DNA of 64,000 nucleotides from Ammoniphilus sp. CFH 90114 (GTDB taxonomy: Bacteria; Bacillota; Bacilli; Aneurinibacillales; RAOX-1): contig NZ_SDLI01000001.1 of assembly GCF_004123195.1 (NCBI RefSeq), positions 670,133 through 734,132 of the forward strand, given 5' to 3'. Within the stretch, counting starts at the first letter, position 1; each line of letters begins with the position of its first letter. This document shows positions 48,960-59,364 of this stretch, in pieces. Under the pieces are notes generated by a model. The model was given only the letters and a program-made list of their open reading frames with translations, did not search any database and was not told the DNA's origin. Made by a program: the position numbers and the translations under genes.

Positions 48960-51900
48960 ATGTTGATGTGGATGTTTAAACGTTCCAAAGTTGTAATCAT
49001 TACTATTATATTATTGACTCTAATTGGAGTGTTAACCTTTATTCAGCTTCCTAAAAGAGACGTTCCAGAAGTGATGCCTAATGTCGCGACGATAAAAACT
49101 GTATTTCCGGGTGCATCACCTGAAGAAGTGGAAAGAAATATTACGAATCCACTCGAAGAAAAGTTGCTAGAATTGGATGGACTTAAAAAAGCATCTTCCG
49201 TTTCTGCTGACGGCTTCTCAAATATTGTTTTGGAGTTTGAAAATGATTTTAAGAAAGACACCGTTTTTTCGGATATAAGGCAGAAAGTTTCCAATGTTGC
49301 CCTTCAATTTCCTGATCAAGTCAGGAGTCCAGAGATTAATACGGATATCCGACCCTCTGCCGTCGCGTCTTATCATATTGTGGGCCTAGATAGGACCATG
49401 TTGACATCATTAAGAGAGGATCTTAAGGTTTGGGAAGAAGAACTTGTTAAGTTACCGAAGGTTGCCAAGATTCAATGGAAGGGCTTGCCTGAAGAAGAGA
49501 TCACGATCCGCCTCGATCCGTTAGAACTTAAAGAACATGGTCTATTCCCATTCCAAGTCATTCAAGCCATTCAAGCAGAATTTTCGCCCCAATCAATTGG
49601 TAGGCAAGACAGAGAAGGAACCTCTTATCTTGTGAAAATGAGAAATTACACCCAGCTCGCTGAATTCAGCAGTGTCATGATTGGAAAAGGTCGCTATGGT
49701 GAATCTATCTACTTGCGTGATGTAGGAACCGTAGCGCTCAGTCCAAAGGAAACAACTGACTTGATTACGCATAAAGGAAAACCAACGCTGTCCTTTACCA
49801 TTTTTGCGGAAAAAGGGGCAGATATTCCATCTCTCCAAAGAAGTATTGAAGCTAAAATGACTAGATTGACAGAGGGTTTGCCAGAGGGGATAGAGGTTGT
49901 CCCTTTTTACCTGCAAAGTGTGTATGTTGAACAAACATTTAAGAATCTAGCCATTTCTTTTATTATGGCTATTATTGCTGTAGCATCGATTATGCTTCTA
50001 GGGCTTTCTATTTCAGCTTCGTTACTTGTAACCCTAGCCATCCCTATGTCCATCTTAGTGGGGCTAGTTCCGCTCCCCTACACTGGGGTTGATCTCAATC
50101 AAATCTCTATAATTGGGATGATCATTGCAATAGGCATACTTGTTGATGATGCGATTGTGGTTAATGAGAACATTCATAGACGGTATGCACTTGGTGATAG
50201 CGCACTAGAGGGAGCAGTAAATGGGATAAATGAAGTGAAAATATCTATATTTACCTCTTCCATCATGATCATATTTAGTTTCTTTCCTTTAACCTTTTTA
50301 TCCGGAACAGGAGGCAGTTTTATCCGAGCGCTTCCTACGGTACTCATCTTTACTATTATTGGTTCAACTTTTGTTGCCCTAACTTTTGTACCGATTATGA
50401 CGTATTGGCGAAGAAGCAGGAAGGAAGGAAAAGGAGTCACATCGAAGAGATTAGGTCTTCTTTACAAAATGTTTACAAAATTAGAGACGTATTATGCAGA
50501 TAAAGTATTAGCCCAGATCATCAAGAGGCCTTTTACAATCAGTTTTTTAGGATTGTTTTTATGTATTATGTTAACAGGACTTGCTGCTAAGATTCCTTTT
50601 GAATTTTTTCCTCCTGCTGATCGAGAAGAGGTTACGATTCAGGTTACCTTGCCTAATGGAACCAAGTTAGTAGACACATATAGTCAACTAGAATCGATTG
50701 AACGACAATTACTTCAAGATCCTGCCATTAAAGAAACAGCTGTTTTTGCAGGGACAGGTTTGCCTGGATTGTTTAATTCAACCCTAGCCAATCCTGGCTT
50801 GAATACAGGGCAGATCTTAGTGCGTGTGGACCTGGAACAGACTTCAACTACAGCCATGATGGCTCGATGGGAAATGGTATTACGAGAGAATTATCCTTCT
50901 GCCGACATTATGCTAGAGACTATTGAATCAGGTCCACCTGTAGGTGCACCCGTGGCTATCCAGATTGTTGGTCCTGGTCTTGAAGAGCTCATTGATCTAG
51001 CCGAGATATTAAAGCTTAAATTAGCTGCGATTGAGGAAACTAAATTAGTTACAGTGGATATTGGGACTCCACAGCCCGTTATTGAATATATTCCGGATCG
51101 AGCAAAATTGGATTACTTTGGATTCACAACACAAGAAATAAGTGAACAAGTCAGACTTGCAAGCACTGGTATTCAACTTGGTATTTTTGATGATGGTGTA
51201 GAACGTCGTGACTTAAAAGTGTTCTTAGATACGCAAGGCGGAGAGGGAGAGGTTGATCTCTCTAAAATTGAATTGCGGCCTAAGGATTATCAACAGGTTT
51301 ATCCAACCGTATCCGTTCATTCTCTCGTAACTGAAAATATTACAGAACAGATACAACGAATTCCCCATCAGGATGGGAAAAGAACCATCACCGTTCGGGC
51401 GTATCCTGTGGAGGGTAAAAAGAAAGAATTCGAACAGAGTGCCCTTGTCATTACTAATCAGATGAAAGAGTCACTTAGAGGAGACTATACACTCAATGTA
51501 GGTGGAGAAACTTCGGAGCGAACCGATTTTTTTATTGAAGTGACGAAACTATTCGTCATTGTTCTCTTTCTTATATATCTCGTAATTGTCATTCAGTTTA
51601 ATTCTTTATCGATGCCAGTACTTATTTTGAGTTCCGTCTACTTGGCAGTCACGGGAGCGATAATTGGTTTATTCATCACCCAAACCCCTCTAAGTTTTTT
51701 AGCTGTTCTAGGAATAGTCTCCTTATCAGGAATAGCGGTAAGGAATTCAATTATCCTTATCGAGTTTATTGAACAGAGGAGAGAAGTGGGGGAAGATATT
51801 GAGGAAGCTATTAAAGATTCTGGCAGAGCTAGAATTCGTCCGATCATATTGACTTCCCTGACGTCAATAGCAGCACTTCTGCCGATTGTTTTTAGCGGAG

Positions 51901-52022
51901 ATGTATTGTTTAAGCCTTTAGCCATATCGATTGTTTCAGGATTATTGTTTTCTACGGTATTAACGCTTATTTTAACGCCAACCTTTTATTTATCCCTTTC
52001 TAGAATACGTAATAAGGGATAA
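48960..52022 (+). CDS. RND (AcrB/HAE-1 type) efflux permease
   Basis: A 1020-aa RND transporter with 12 helices and two large external loops. N-terminal LPKRDVPEVMPNVATIKTVFPGASPEEVE, the helix-4 proton-relay pair in GILVDDAIVVNENIHRR and the second-half mirror GIAVRNSIILIEFIEQRR are all present. Related to B. subtilis YerP/SwrC, which exports surfactin. No membrane fusion protein gene is next to it. The start is uncertain: ATG 48960 or ATG 48966 (GAGGGAGAG upstream). Confidence 0.9.
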   Translation: MLMWMFKRSKVVIITIILLTLIGVLTFIQLPKRDVPEVMPNVATIKTVFPGASPEEVERNITNPLEEKLLELDGLKKASSVSADGFSNIVLEFENDFKKDTVFSDIRQKVSNVALQFPDQVRSPEINTDIRPSAVASYHIVGLDRTMLTSLREDLKVWEEELVKLPKVAKIQWKGLPEEEITIRLDPLELKEHGLFPFQVIQAIQAEFSPQSIGRQDREGTSYLVKMRNYTQLAEFSSVMIGKGRYGESIYLRDVGTVALSPKETTDLITHKGKPTLSFTIFAEKGADIPSLQRSIEAKMTRLTEGLPEGIEVVPFYLQSVYVEQTFKNLAISFIMAIIAVASIMLLGLSISASLLVTLAIPMSILVGLVPLPYTGVDLNQISIIGMIIAIGILVDDAIVVNENIHRRYALGDSALEGAVNGINEVKISIFTSSIMIIFSFFPLTFLSGTGGSFIRALPTVLIFTIIGSTFVALTFVPIMTYWRRSRKEGKGVTSKRLGLLYKMFTKLETYYADKVLAQIIKRPFTISFLGLFLCIMLTGLAAKIPFEFFPPADREEVTIQVTLPNGTKLVDTYSQLESIERQLLQDPAIKETAVFAGTGLPGLFNSTLANPGLNTGQILVRVDLEQTSTTAMMARWEMVLRENYPSADIMLETIESGPPVGAPVAIQIVGPGLEELIDLAEILKLKLAAIEETKLVTVDIGTPQPVIEYIPDRAKLDYFGFTTQEISEQVRLASTGIQLGIFDDGVERRDLKVFLDTQGGEGEVDLSKIELRPKDYQQVYPTVSVHSLVTENITEQIQRIPHQDGKRTITVRAYPVEGKKKEFEQSALVITNQMKESLRGDYTLNVGGETSERTDFFIEVTKLFVIVLFLIYLVIVIQFNSLSMPVLILSSVYLAVTGAIIGLFITQTPLSFLAVLGIVSLSGIAVRNSIILIEFIEQRREVGEDIEEAIKDSGRARIRPIILTSLTSIAALLPIVFSGDVLFKPLAISIVSGLLFSTVLTLILTPTFYLSLSRIRNKG

Positions 52023-52038
52023 AGAGTTGTGACTTAAG

Positions 52039-52075
52039 ACAGCATCTGTGTCATGGACAGGATGCTGTTTTTATT
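52039..52075 (+). terminator. Terminator of the RND gene
   Basis: ACAGCATC (52039-52046) pairs with GATGCTGT (52061-52068), then T-rich. Confidence 0.9.
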
Positions 52076-52161
52076 TTTTCTTATTAAAAAAGATAAAAAG
52101 CAGGATTTAAAAAATATAAAGAGAAATGTGTTATTAAACAAAGAATTGAAAGGATACGCTT

Positions 52162-54882
52162 ATGAATCTTAAGATAAGATTATTTATGGGATTTGGGTTT
52201 ATCATCATGCTGATGATCCTACTACTCGTTAGTATTGTCAGTATGATGAATAATCAAAATCGAAGTATGAATAAGCTCGTTACGGATCGATATGAAAAGA
52301 TTCAGCTTGCCAATCAAATTCGCTTCGAAGTAGGTCAGATCGGAAGAGAAATCAACGGAGTTACGTTTTCTGCTGGTGAACACTTTAATAATGAAAATAT
52401 TGAAGCTATCCAAGTTTCTCATCGTATGGTGACGGACACCTTACAGAAACTCAGCAATATCATTAATCTTCAACAAGGTAAAGAGCTATTAGGTAATTTG
52501 AATAAAGATTATCAGATTTACAATACTGCCGTTCAACAAATTATTATGCTTGACTTGGCACTACAGAATGAGGAGGCCATAGAGAAACAAGCCTTATTAG
52601 AAACTCACAGACAAAGCCTAGTATCCTCTATAGAAGCCTTGATTGATTTCCAAGAAGGTGTGATGGAAGAAACATTAGTGACTTCTATGCAAACGTATGA
52701 GAGAGCCATGAATATGGTCGTCATCGCTTCTGTTTTTGTTATTTTGTTTGGTATAGGTATGTCAATATGGGTAGTTCATACGGTAACTAACAGACTTGCA
52801 CGTGTGAAAAACGTAATGAGGAGTGTCGTTTATGGTGCTGAGCAATTGCCGAGAGCTGAGGTCGTATCGAAGGACGAGATTGGCGAGATCGCCATTGCTT
52901 TTAACGAAATGGCAGCGGCGTTAGAAGAGCATGAAAGATTAGAGCGGACTTATAAGGAGAGTATTCAGGAACAAGGGTGGTTAAAATCGAAATTAGCTGA
53001 GCTTTCTATGCTAGCACAAGGGTTGAATGATCTAAAGGCCTTAGGTAGTCAATATATATCTGCCATGACTCCTATTCTTGGAGCAAGCTATGGTGTGATC
53101 TACCTTAGGGACAGAAGAGGGAATCAACTAACAAAATTAGCTACTTATGCAGGTAGGGGTAAGCAGGGTGAGAGCCTTGGATTGACATCTATTGGTATTG
53201 GTGAAGGTCTTGTGGATCAATCTGCATTGGAAAACAAAACGATTTTACTCGAGCGTGTTCCTGAGGATTATATCCAAGTGAGCTCAGGTCTAGGGGCATC
53301 CGCACCGGCAAGTGTTGTCATTGCACCGATTGCATTTGAGGGAGAAGTATTAGGTGTATTAGAGTTAGCATCTTTTGAGGAGTTTTCTCCGCTTCATCAA
53401 GCACTCTTAGAACAAGCAACAACACATCTTGGGGTGACCTTCGATCGAATTGCTAAACATATGCAAGTTCAAGAGTTATTAAAGGAAGCCCAGACTTTAA
53501 ACGAAGAATTGCAAAGTCAATCAGAGGAATTACAACTCCAGCAAGAAGAGTTGCGTACGATGAATGAGGAATTAGAAGCTCAGTATAAAAATTCAGAAGA
53601 AAAAACAAACGAGTTAGAAGAAATCCAGATTGCTCTCGAAGAGAAGGCACGCCAAGTTGTACTTAGTTCGAAATATAAGTCAGAGTTCTTGGCTAACATG
53701 TCTCATGAGTTGCGGACGCCATTAAACAGTCTACTCATTCTAGCTCATATGTTATTGGAGAATAAAGAGAATAATCTTACGGTAAAACAACTGGAATATG
53801 CAGGAACCATTTATTCTTCTGGGAATGACCTACTGCAGCTTATCAATGATATCTTAGATCTTTCCAAAATTGAGTCGGGTAAAATGGATATCCACCAAGG
53901 TGAGGTAGATTTAGGCGAAGTCTTACGTTTTGCAGAGCGTCAGTTTTTGCCAATTGCTCGTCAGAAGGGAATAGAATATTCAATTAAGATGGAGCAGGAA
54001 GTTCCTAATATTATTCATACAGATGAACAGCGAGTCTGCCAAATTCTCAAGAATTTACTTTCTAACGCATTCAAGTTTACTGAACAAGGCAGCGTTACTT
54101 TATGGGTACGAAGTGAAGCCAAAAGCGGTAGGGATAATAAGCATCACAGTTATATTTGTTTTTCAGTCGTTGATACAGGAATTGGCATCGGTCCTGATAA
54201 GCAGGAGTTGATTTTTGAAGCTTTCCGCCAAGCGGATGGCACAACGAGTCGCAAATATGGCGGTACAGGATTAGGCTTATCGATTTGCAAAGAGTTAGCT
54301 CAATTATTAGGTGGTTTTATTGAGATACAGAGTATTGAGGGTAAAGGAAGCACCTTTACTTTTTATCTCCCTATTCATGAAGTGGAATCGGTTATTGACT
54401 TGTCTCCAATAAATAAAGAATCGGCGGCCAGCTTTGAACAAGCTATAGAAGAGATAACAGGTAAGGAAATTCATGCGGATACGATCAAGCGATCCACCGG
54501 TGAACCACTAGAAGGGCGTAAGATCATGGTTGTAGACGATGATATGCGTAATATATTCGCACTGACTAGTGCATTAGAGGCGGAAGGGCTGGAAGTAGTA
54601 TTCGCCGAGAATGGGAGAGAGGCATTGCATATACTTGCAGACCATCCTGATATAGATCTCATTCTCATGGATATCATGATGCCTGAAATGGATGGTTATG
54701 AGGCCATGCAGATGATTCGTCATATGCCAGAGTTCCATTCATTGCCTATCATAGCGTTAACAGCGAAGGCCATGAAGCATGACCGACAGAAGTGTATTGA
54801 TGCTGGGGCTTCAGACTATATTAGCAAGCCCGTAAATCTTGACCAGTTATTCTCCTTGTTGAGGGTCTGGTTATATCAATAG
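52162..54882 (+). CDS. Hybrid histidine kinase, RsbK-like
   Basis: A 906-aa protein: helix, four-helix-bundle sensor with many Glu/Gln pairs (about 30-180), second helix (about 183-205), HAMP (205-260), GAF (about 285-430), long Gln/Glu coiled coil (430-505), HisKA (MSHELRTPLNSLL), HATPase (DTGIGI, GGTGLGLS) and a C-terminal REC domain (VVDDDMRNIF, phospho-Asp in LILMDIMMPEMDG, Lys in SKPVN). Layout and the adjacent CheR gene match B. cereus RsbK, whose sensor is methylated by RsbM to control sigma-B. First gene of a three-gene operon. Confidence 0.85.
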   Translation: MNLKIRLFMGFGFIIMLMILLLVSIVSMMNNQNRSMNKLVTDRYEKIQLANQIRFEVGQIGREINGVTFSAGEHFNNENIEAIQVSHRMVTDTLQKLSNIINLQQGKELLGNLNKDYQIYNTAVQQIIMLDLALQNEEAIEKQALLETHRQSLVSSIEALIDFQEGVMEETLVTSMQTYERAMNMVVIASVFVILFGIGMSIWVVHTVTNRLARVKNVMRSVVYGAEQLPRAEVVSKDEIGEIAIAFNEMAAALEEHERLERTYKESIQEQGWLKSKLAELSMLAQGLNDLKALGSQYISAMTPILGASYGVIYLRDRRGNQLTKLATYAGRGKQGESLGLTSIGIGEGLVDQSALENKTILLERVPEDYIQVSSGLGASAPASVVIAPIAFEGEVLGVLELASFEEFSPLHQALLEQATTHLGVTFDRIAKHMQVQELLKEAQTLNEELQSQSEELQLQQEELRTMNEELEAQYKNSEEKTNELEEIQIALEEKARQVVLSSKYKSEFLANMSHELRTPLNSLLILAHMLLENKENNLTVKQLEYAGTIYSSGNDLLQLINDILDLSKIESGKMDIHQGEVDLGEVLRFAERQFLPIARQKGIEYSIKMEQEVPNIIHTDEQRVCQILKNLLSNAFKFTEQGSVTLWVRSEAKSGRDNKHHSYICFSVVDTGIGIGPDKQELIFEAFRQADGTTSRKYGGTGLGLSICKELAQLLGGFIEIQSIEGKGSTFTFYLPIHEVESVIDLSPINKESAASFEQAIEEITGKEIHADTIKRSTGEPLEGRKIMVVDDDMRNIFALTSALEAEGLEVVFAENGREALHILADHPDIDLILMDIMMPEMDGYEAMQMIRHMPEFHSLPIIALTAKAMKHDRQKCIDAGASDYISKPVNLDQLFSLLRVWLYQ

Positions 54883-55731
54883 GTGAGGAATTTGGAAGAA
54901 CATTCAAATCTATGTAGTGATTTAGAAAAATTAGAAATAGAATTACTATTGGAAGGTATTTATCGTCATTATGGCTTTGATTTTAGAAATTATGCCTTTT
55001 CCTCCATTCGCAGAAGAATTTGGCACCGAATTCAAGCCGAGAAATTGAGTACGGTGACTTCATTGTTAGACAAGGTTTTACATGATAAGAAGATTATGGA
55101 TAAGCTGTTTGCTGATTTTTCAATTAATGTCACGGAGATGTTCAGGGATCCTTCTTTTTTTCATGCTTTCCGCACTAAGGTAGTGCCGTTGCTTCAGGAT
55201 CTGCCATCGATACGGATTTGGCATGCAGGGTGTTCCACCGGGGAAGAGGTCTACTCTATGGCTATTTTGTTGCATGAGGAAGGATTATATCATAAGACAC
55301 GCATCTATGGAACAGATATTAATGATAAAGTGTTACAACAGGCGAAGACAGGTCAAATCCCCATCCATCGCATGCAAAGCTATACAAGCAATTATGTTTT
55401 GTCAGGGGGAACAAAATCATTTTCAGAATACTATACGGCTCAAAGAGAATACGTTCGATTTCATCCGTTCCTAGGAGAAAATTTAGTATTTGCTCAACAT
55501 AATCTAGTAACAGACGGCTCCTTTAACGAGTTTCACGTGATTATTTGCCGGAATGTGATGATCTATTTTAACCGCGATCTGCAGGAACGTGTTCAACAAT
55601 TAATTTATGAAAGCTTAGGCGTAAGCGGGATTCTTGGCTTAGGCAGTCGTGAAGGGCTCTCTTTTACCCCTTATGCTCATTGTTATGAAGAGATGGATAG
55701 TCTAGAGAAGATCTATCGGAAAATCAAATAA
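54883..55731 (+). CDS. CheR-type methyltransferase, RsbM-like
   Basis: A 282-aa CheR: N-terminal helical domain (FRNYAFSSIRRRI), NVTEMFRDPSFF, the SAM-binding IWHAGCSTGEEVYSMAI, YGTDINDKVL and VIICRNVMIYF. It methylates glutamates, most likely in the sensor bundle of the kinase encoded just upstream. GTG 54883 follows the kinase stop (TAG GTG) with no gap, so the two are translationally coupled. No chemotaxis genes lie nearby, which argues against a flagellar role. Confidence 0.85.
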   Translation: MRNLEEHSNLCSDLEKLEIELLLEGIYRHYGFDFRNYAFSSIRRRIWHRIQAEKLSTVTSLLDKVLHDKKIMDKLFADFSINVTEMFRDPSFFHAFRTKVVPLLQDLPSIRIWHAGCSTGEEVYSMAILLHEEGLYHKTRIYGTDINDKVLQQAKTGQIPIHRMQSYTSNYVLSGGTKSFSEYYTAQREYVRFHPFLGENLVFAQHNLVTDGSFNEFHVIICRNVMIYFNRDLQERVQQLIYESLGVSGILGLGSREGLSFTPYAHCYEEMDSLEKIYRKIK

Positions 55732-55755
55732 GGTTAAAGAGAAGGCGAGGTTGAC

Positions 55756-57663
55756 ATGGACAATCAAGCAGTAAATATATTAATGGTGGATGACAGACAA
55801 GAGAATTTGATTGCACTTGAGGCAGTACTCCATTCTCCCCATTATAATTTAATAAGAGCTTATTCTGGTGAGGAAGCATTAAAGTGGGTTCTTCGACTGG
55901 ACTTCGCTGCCATTTTATTGGATGTTCAAATGCCAGGTTTAGATGGTTTTGAAACTGCAAAGTTGATTCGAGCAAGAGGGAAGTCTAGAGATATTCCGAT
56001 ATTGTTCATTACGGCATTAAGCCAAACACATGATCATGTCATGCATGGTTACTCAGTTGGTGCTATCGATTATATTTTCAAGCCCTTTCACCCCTTAGTA
56101 CTAAAGAGTAAAGTAGCCGAGTTCGTTAAAATTTATCAAAACCAGCAACAGATCCAAATGCAAAAAGAGCTATTAAAGAAACGAGCGGAAGAACTAGAAG
56201 TTGCATACTCTCAGCTTAGAAGAAGTGAAGCGTTAGCTCGTGCTATAGGAGAATCATCTATTGATACGTTAATAACTATGGATGCATCTGGTGAAATATA
56301 TACCGTAAATCCTGGTGTTAGGAATATGTTTGGATACGTAGAGGAAGAAATATCCAATCAGAACATTGCTAAGCTTCTCCCCATTTTCCAGACTGATGAA
56401 ATATCAAACTTTCCGAAGTCTATGATTATTGAAGTGGAGGCAAGACGCAAGGACGGAAGTCTATTTCCTGCAGAAGTGCAAGTAAGTCAAGTAACCGTAG
56501 AGGAAGAGGTTATCTTTGTCTGCTCGATTCGGGATATCACAGAACGGAAAATTCAGTATCACCTATTAGAGTGTCTTGTCGAAGAGAGAACACAGGAATT
56601 AAAACAGAGTGAAGATAAATACCGCCAACTAGTAGAAGAATCACCTGAGATTATCATTGTACGTAAGTTGCATAGTGATATCTGCTCTTTTATTAATAAA
56701 ACTGGACTTAATCTACTCGGAGCTGAAAGGATGGATCAGATCATAGGAAAGAGCGTTTTCGACTGGATCCACCCTGAGGATCATACATATGCTTCCACAA
56801 TGATGGAAGATCTAAGACTAGGTAAGGAAATAGACGTTGTCGAGGAAAGATGGGTCAGATTAGATGGAACAGTTATTGATGTGGAACTAAAGACGATCCC
56901 AACGGAGTACCAAGGGGAGCCAGCGATCTATGTTTTTGCTCGCGATATAACAGAGTGGAAGAAGAGTCAGGAAATTTTGCAACAGTCTGAGAAACTTAGC
57001 GTTGTGGGAGAATTAGCCGCGGGTATTGCTCATGAAATTCGGAATCCGCTTACAAGTCTTAGAGGATTTGTTCAATTGCTTGATTTAGAAGGAGGGTTTG
57101 GAAAAGAATATGGTCATATTATGCTTTCGGAAATAGATCGAATTAATATGATTGTGAGTGAACTTTTACTTCTTGCAAAGCCTAAGAAAATGGATTTTCA
57201 GGAGCATGAACTAAAGCTTATGCTAGATAGCATTATTACGCTTCTTAATGCTCAGGCCAATCTCCATGGAGTGGAAATTGTCGCTTATTACTCGGATACA
57301 ACAACTCATTATCCTGTCGTCTGTGAAGAAAACAAGTTAAAGCAAGTGTTCATCAATATTCTTAAGAATGCCATTGAGGCGATGCCAGACGGTGGACAAG
57401 TGAGGGTAGAAGTTGATAGGTTAGAAAATGACGTTTCCATTGCCTTTATTGATCAAGGTAACGGCATACCAAGTGAACAATTGTCCTTGATCGGTCAACC
57501 TTTTTATACGACAAAGGATAAAGGAACCGGACTTGGGCTCATGGTCAGTCATAGCATTATTCAAAACCACCAAGGCAAGTTAAAGATTTCAAGTGAAGTG
57601 GGAAAGGGAACCCTTGTTGAGGTGGTTTTGCCAACTACTAAGGTTGAAAAGGTTGGAAAATAA
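55756..57663 (+). CDS. REC-PAS-PAS sensor histidine kinase
   Basis: A 635-aa cytosolic protein: REC (MVDDRQENLIALEAVL, phospho-Asp in ILLDVQMPGLDGF, Lys in IFKPF; 1-130), coiled linker, two PAS domains (about 155-275 and 285-405), HisKA with GIAHEIRNPLTSLRGF, and HATPase with DQGNGIP and GTGLGLMV. There is no membrane helix. The REC domain could take phosphate from the upstream hybrid kinase, and the H-box is KinE-like, so it may pass the signal to Spo0F. 24 bases after cheR, with GAAGGCGAGG as RBS. Confidence 0.85.
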   Translation: MDNQAVNILMVDDRQENLIALEAVLHSPHYNLIRAYSGEEALKWVLRLDFAAILLDVQMPGLDGFETAKLIRARGKSRDIPILFITALSQTHDHVMHGYSVGAIDYIFKPFHPLVLKSKVAEFVKIYQNQQQIQMQKELLKKRAEELEVAYSQLRRSEALARAIGESSIDTLITMDASGEIYTVNPGVRNMFGYVEEEISNQNIAKLLPIFQTDEISNFPKSMIIEVEARRKDGSLFPAEVQVSQVTVEEEVIFVCSIRDITERKIQYHLLECLVEERTQELKQSEDKYRQLVEESPEIIIVRKLHSDICSFINKTGLNLLGAERMDQIIGKSVFDWIHPEDHTYASTMMEDLRLGKEIDVVEERWVRLDGTVIDVELKTIPTEYQGEPAIYVFARDITEWKKSQEILQQSEKLSVVGELAAGIAHEIRNPLTSLRGFVQLLDLEGGFGKEYGHIMLSEIDRINMIVSELLLLAKPKKMDFQEHELKLMLDSIITLLNAQANLHGVEIVAYYSDTTTHYPVVCEENKLKQVFINILKNAIEAMPDGGQVRVEVDRLENDVSIAFIDQGNGIPSEQLSLIGQPFYTTKDKGTGLGLMVSHSIIQNHQGKLKISSEVGKGTLVEVVLPTTKVEKVGK

Positions 57664-57669
57664 ATGATG

Positions 57670-57712
57670 ATGCCCCCTTGGTTGTCAAGTTGTCAGCCGT
57701 GGGGGGCATTTT
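57670..57712 (+). terminator. Terminator of the kinase operon
   Basis: ATGCCCCC (57670-57677) pairs with GGGGGCAT (57702-57709), then T run. Confidence 0.95.
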
Positions 57713-57811
57713 TCTGTCTTTTTTGTTTTTTCGATATCGTCCTGACATCAAAGCAGATGCAAAAGACAAGTCTAGGACTGCTTTCCAGTATTCAATCGAT
57801 GAAAAGAGTTG

Positions 57812-57865
57812 TATAATGAATTAGTTGTGTAGAGGCTGTGTCCATCATGGGACCAGTTTTTTTTT
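57812..57865 (+). promoter_or_regulatory. Promoter followed at once by a terminator in the MATE leader
   Basis: TATAAT (57812-57817), then CTG-T-GTCC (57836-57843) pairs with GGACCAG (57850-57856) and nine T. The hairpin starts about 12 bases after the expected transcript start and ends 76 bases before the MATE start codon. It could be an attenuator or the end of a roughly 40-nt RNA. Confidence 0.5.
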
Positions 57866-57941
57866 GCAAGATTCTTGGTAATAACTACGTTATTCCTAAC
57901 GTCAAATAGAGTTGGAAGGATTATCTGAAAGGAAAAGAAAT

Positions 57942-59315
57942 ATGAAGAAAACGGACTCTTGGAAGCAAAAGTTAAATCAGTTTAGTGTAATACTTTTCCC
58001 TATTCTGATTACACAACTCGCTCTTTTTTCTATGACTTTCTTTGATATTGTGATGTCAGGCCATGCTGGTCCAGAGGACTTAGCTGGAGTCGCGATTGGC
58101 TCGAGTCTGTGGGCGCCAATATCTACGGGGTTATGTGGGATTCTCCTTGCACTAACCCCTATCGTAGCTCAATTACTTGGTGCGGAGAAAAAAAATGAGG
58201 TACCTTTCCAAGTCATACAAGGAATCTATCTATCTATAGCGATCTCAGTGGTAGTTATTGTGGCTGGAGCCATGTTCCTGGATCCGATATTAAGTGCTAT
58301 GCAGCTAGAGGATACGGTGCGTACGATTGCAAGGGAATATTTAATTGGTCTATCATTTGGTATTATCCCTATTTTTGTCTATACTGTTCTTCGATGTTTT
58401 ATTGATGCTCTTGGGCAAACACGGGTAACGATGATGATCACGCTGATGTCTTTACCTATTAATATCTTTTTTAATTATGTTCTTATTTTTGGGAAGCTTG
58501 GTTTTCCTAGGTTAGGGGGTGTTGGAGCTGGATATGCTTCCTCCATTACCTATTGGGTCATCCTCGTGATTGCCTTTGTTTATATTAACCGGGTTAGTCC
58601 ATTTAACACCTTTGGGGTGTTTAAGAATTGGGTCGGGATTTCTTTTAGAACCTGGAAAGAACAACTAACAATAGGAATACCTATTGGCTTTGCTATTTTC
58701 TTTGAAGTCAGTATTTTTGCTGCAGTTACTTTACTTATGAGTGAGTTTAATACAGCAACGATCGCTGCCCATCAAGCGGCTATTAATTTTGCTTCATTTG
58801 TTTATATGGTTCCTATGAGCATTTCGATGGCTCTAACAATAGCTGTAGGCTATGAAGTGGGTGGGGGCAGGTATAAGGATGCTAACCAGTACTGTTTCCT
58901 TGGGGTTGGACTTTCGGTCTTGATGGCGGTAGGATGTGCTATCGGGCTTTATGTATTCAACAATGAAGTAGCAAGACTCTATACGACCGACGCACTGGTT
59001 CTTGAATTAACGAAAAAATTCTTAATCTATGCGATCTATTTTCAGTTATCCGATGCCATTGCTGCACCGATACAAGGAGCATTAAGAGGATACAAGGACG
59101 TGAATGTGACTTTATTAATGGCCTTTATCTCTTACTGGATTCTTGGGCTGCCAATTGGCTATCTTTTAGTTAGAGTTACTGATCTTGGAGCATATGGATA
59201 TTGGGTTGGTCTGATATCGGGGTTAGCTTTTGGGGCGATTTTCTTGTCCTGGAGATTACTACGTATTCAAAAGCAAAAGAAAGCGATGCTAGAAGATATT
59301 CCATTAGCACACTAA
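57942..59315 (+). CDS. MATE family efflux transporter (NorM-like)
   Basis: A 457-aa, 12-helix Na+/H+-coupled exporter with the MATE hallmark [24 protein letters not shown] in helix 1-2 and [10 protein letters not shown] in the second half. NorM-type proteins export cationic drugs. ATG 57942 is preceded by GAAAGGAAAAG; TTG 57912 has no RBS. Confidence 0.9.
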   Translation: MKKTDSWKQKLNQFSVILFPILITQLALFSMTFFDIVMSGHAGPEDLAGVAIGSSLWAPISTGLCGILLALTPIVAQLLGAEKKNEVPFQVIQGIYLSIAISVVVIVAGAMFLDPILSAMQLEDTVRTIAREYLIGLSFGIIPIFVYTVLRCFIDALGQTRVTMMITLMSLPINIFFNYVLIFGKLGFPRLGGVGAGYASSITYWVILVIAFVYINRVSPFNTFGVFKNWVGISFRTWKEQLTIGIPIGFAIFFEVSIFAAVTLLMSEFNTATIAAHQAAINFASFVYMVPMSISMALTIAVGYEVGGGRYKDANQYCFLGVGLSVLMAVGCAIGLYVFNNEVARLYTTDALVLELTKKFLIYAIYFQLSDAIAAPIQGALRGYKDVNVTLLMAFISYWILGLPIGYLLVRVTDLGAYGYWVGLISGLAFGAIFLSWRLLRIQKQKKAMLEDIPLAH

Positions 59316-59320
59316 GTCTA

Positions 59321-59358
59321 AAAAGCTGACACGAAGATGTTTTGTGTCAGCTTTTTTA
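59321..59358. terminator. Bidirectional terminator
   Basis: AAAAAGCTGACAC pairs with GTGTCAGCTTTTTT. Confidence 0.9.
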
Positions 59359-59364
59359 GGGTAT

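Noticed and set aside
54883-55731. Flagellar chemotaxis function for the CheR
   Set aside because: No CheA, CheW, CheY, receptor or flagellar genes in the window; direct coupling to a hybrid kinase fits a stress-sensor methylase better.
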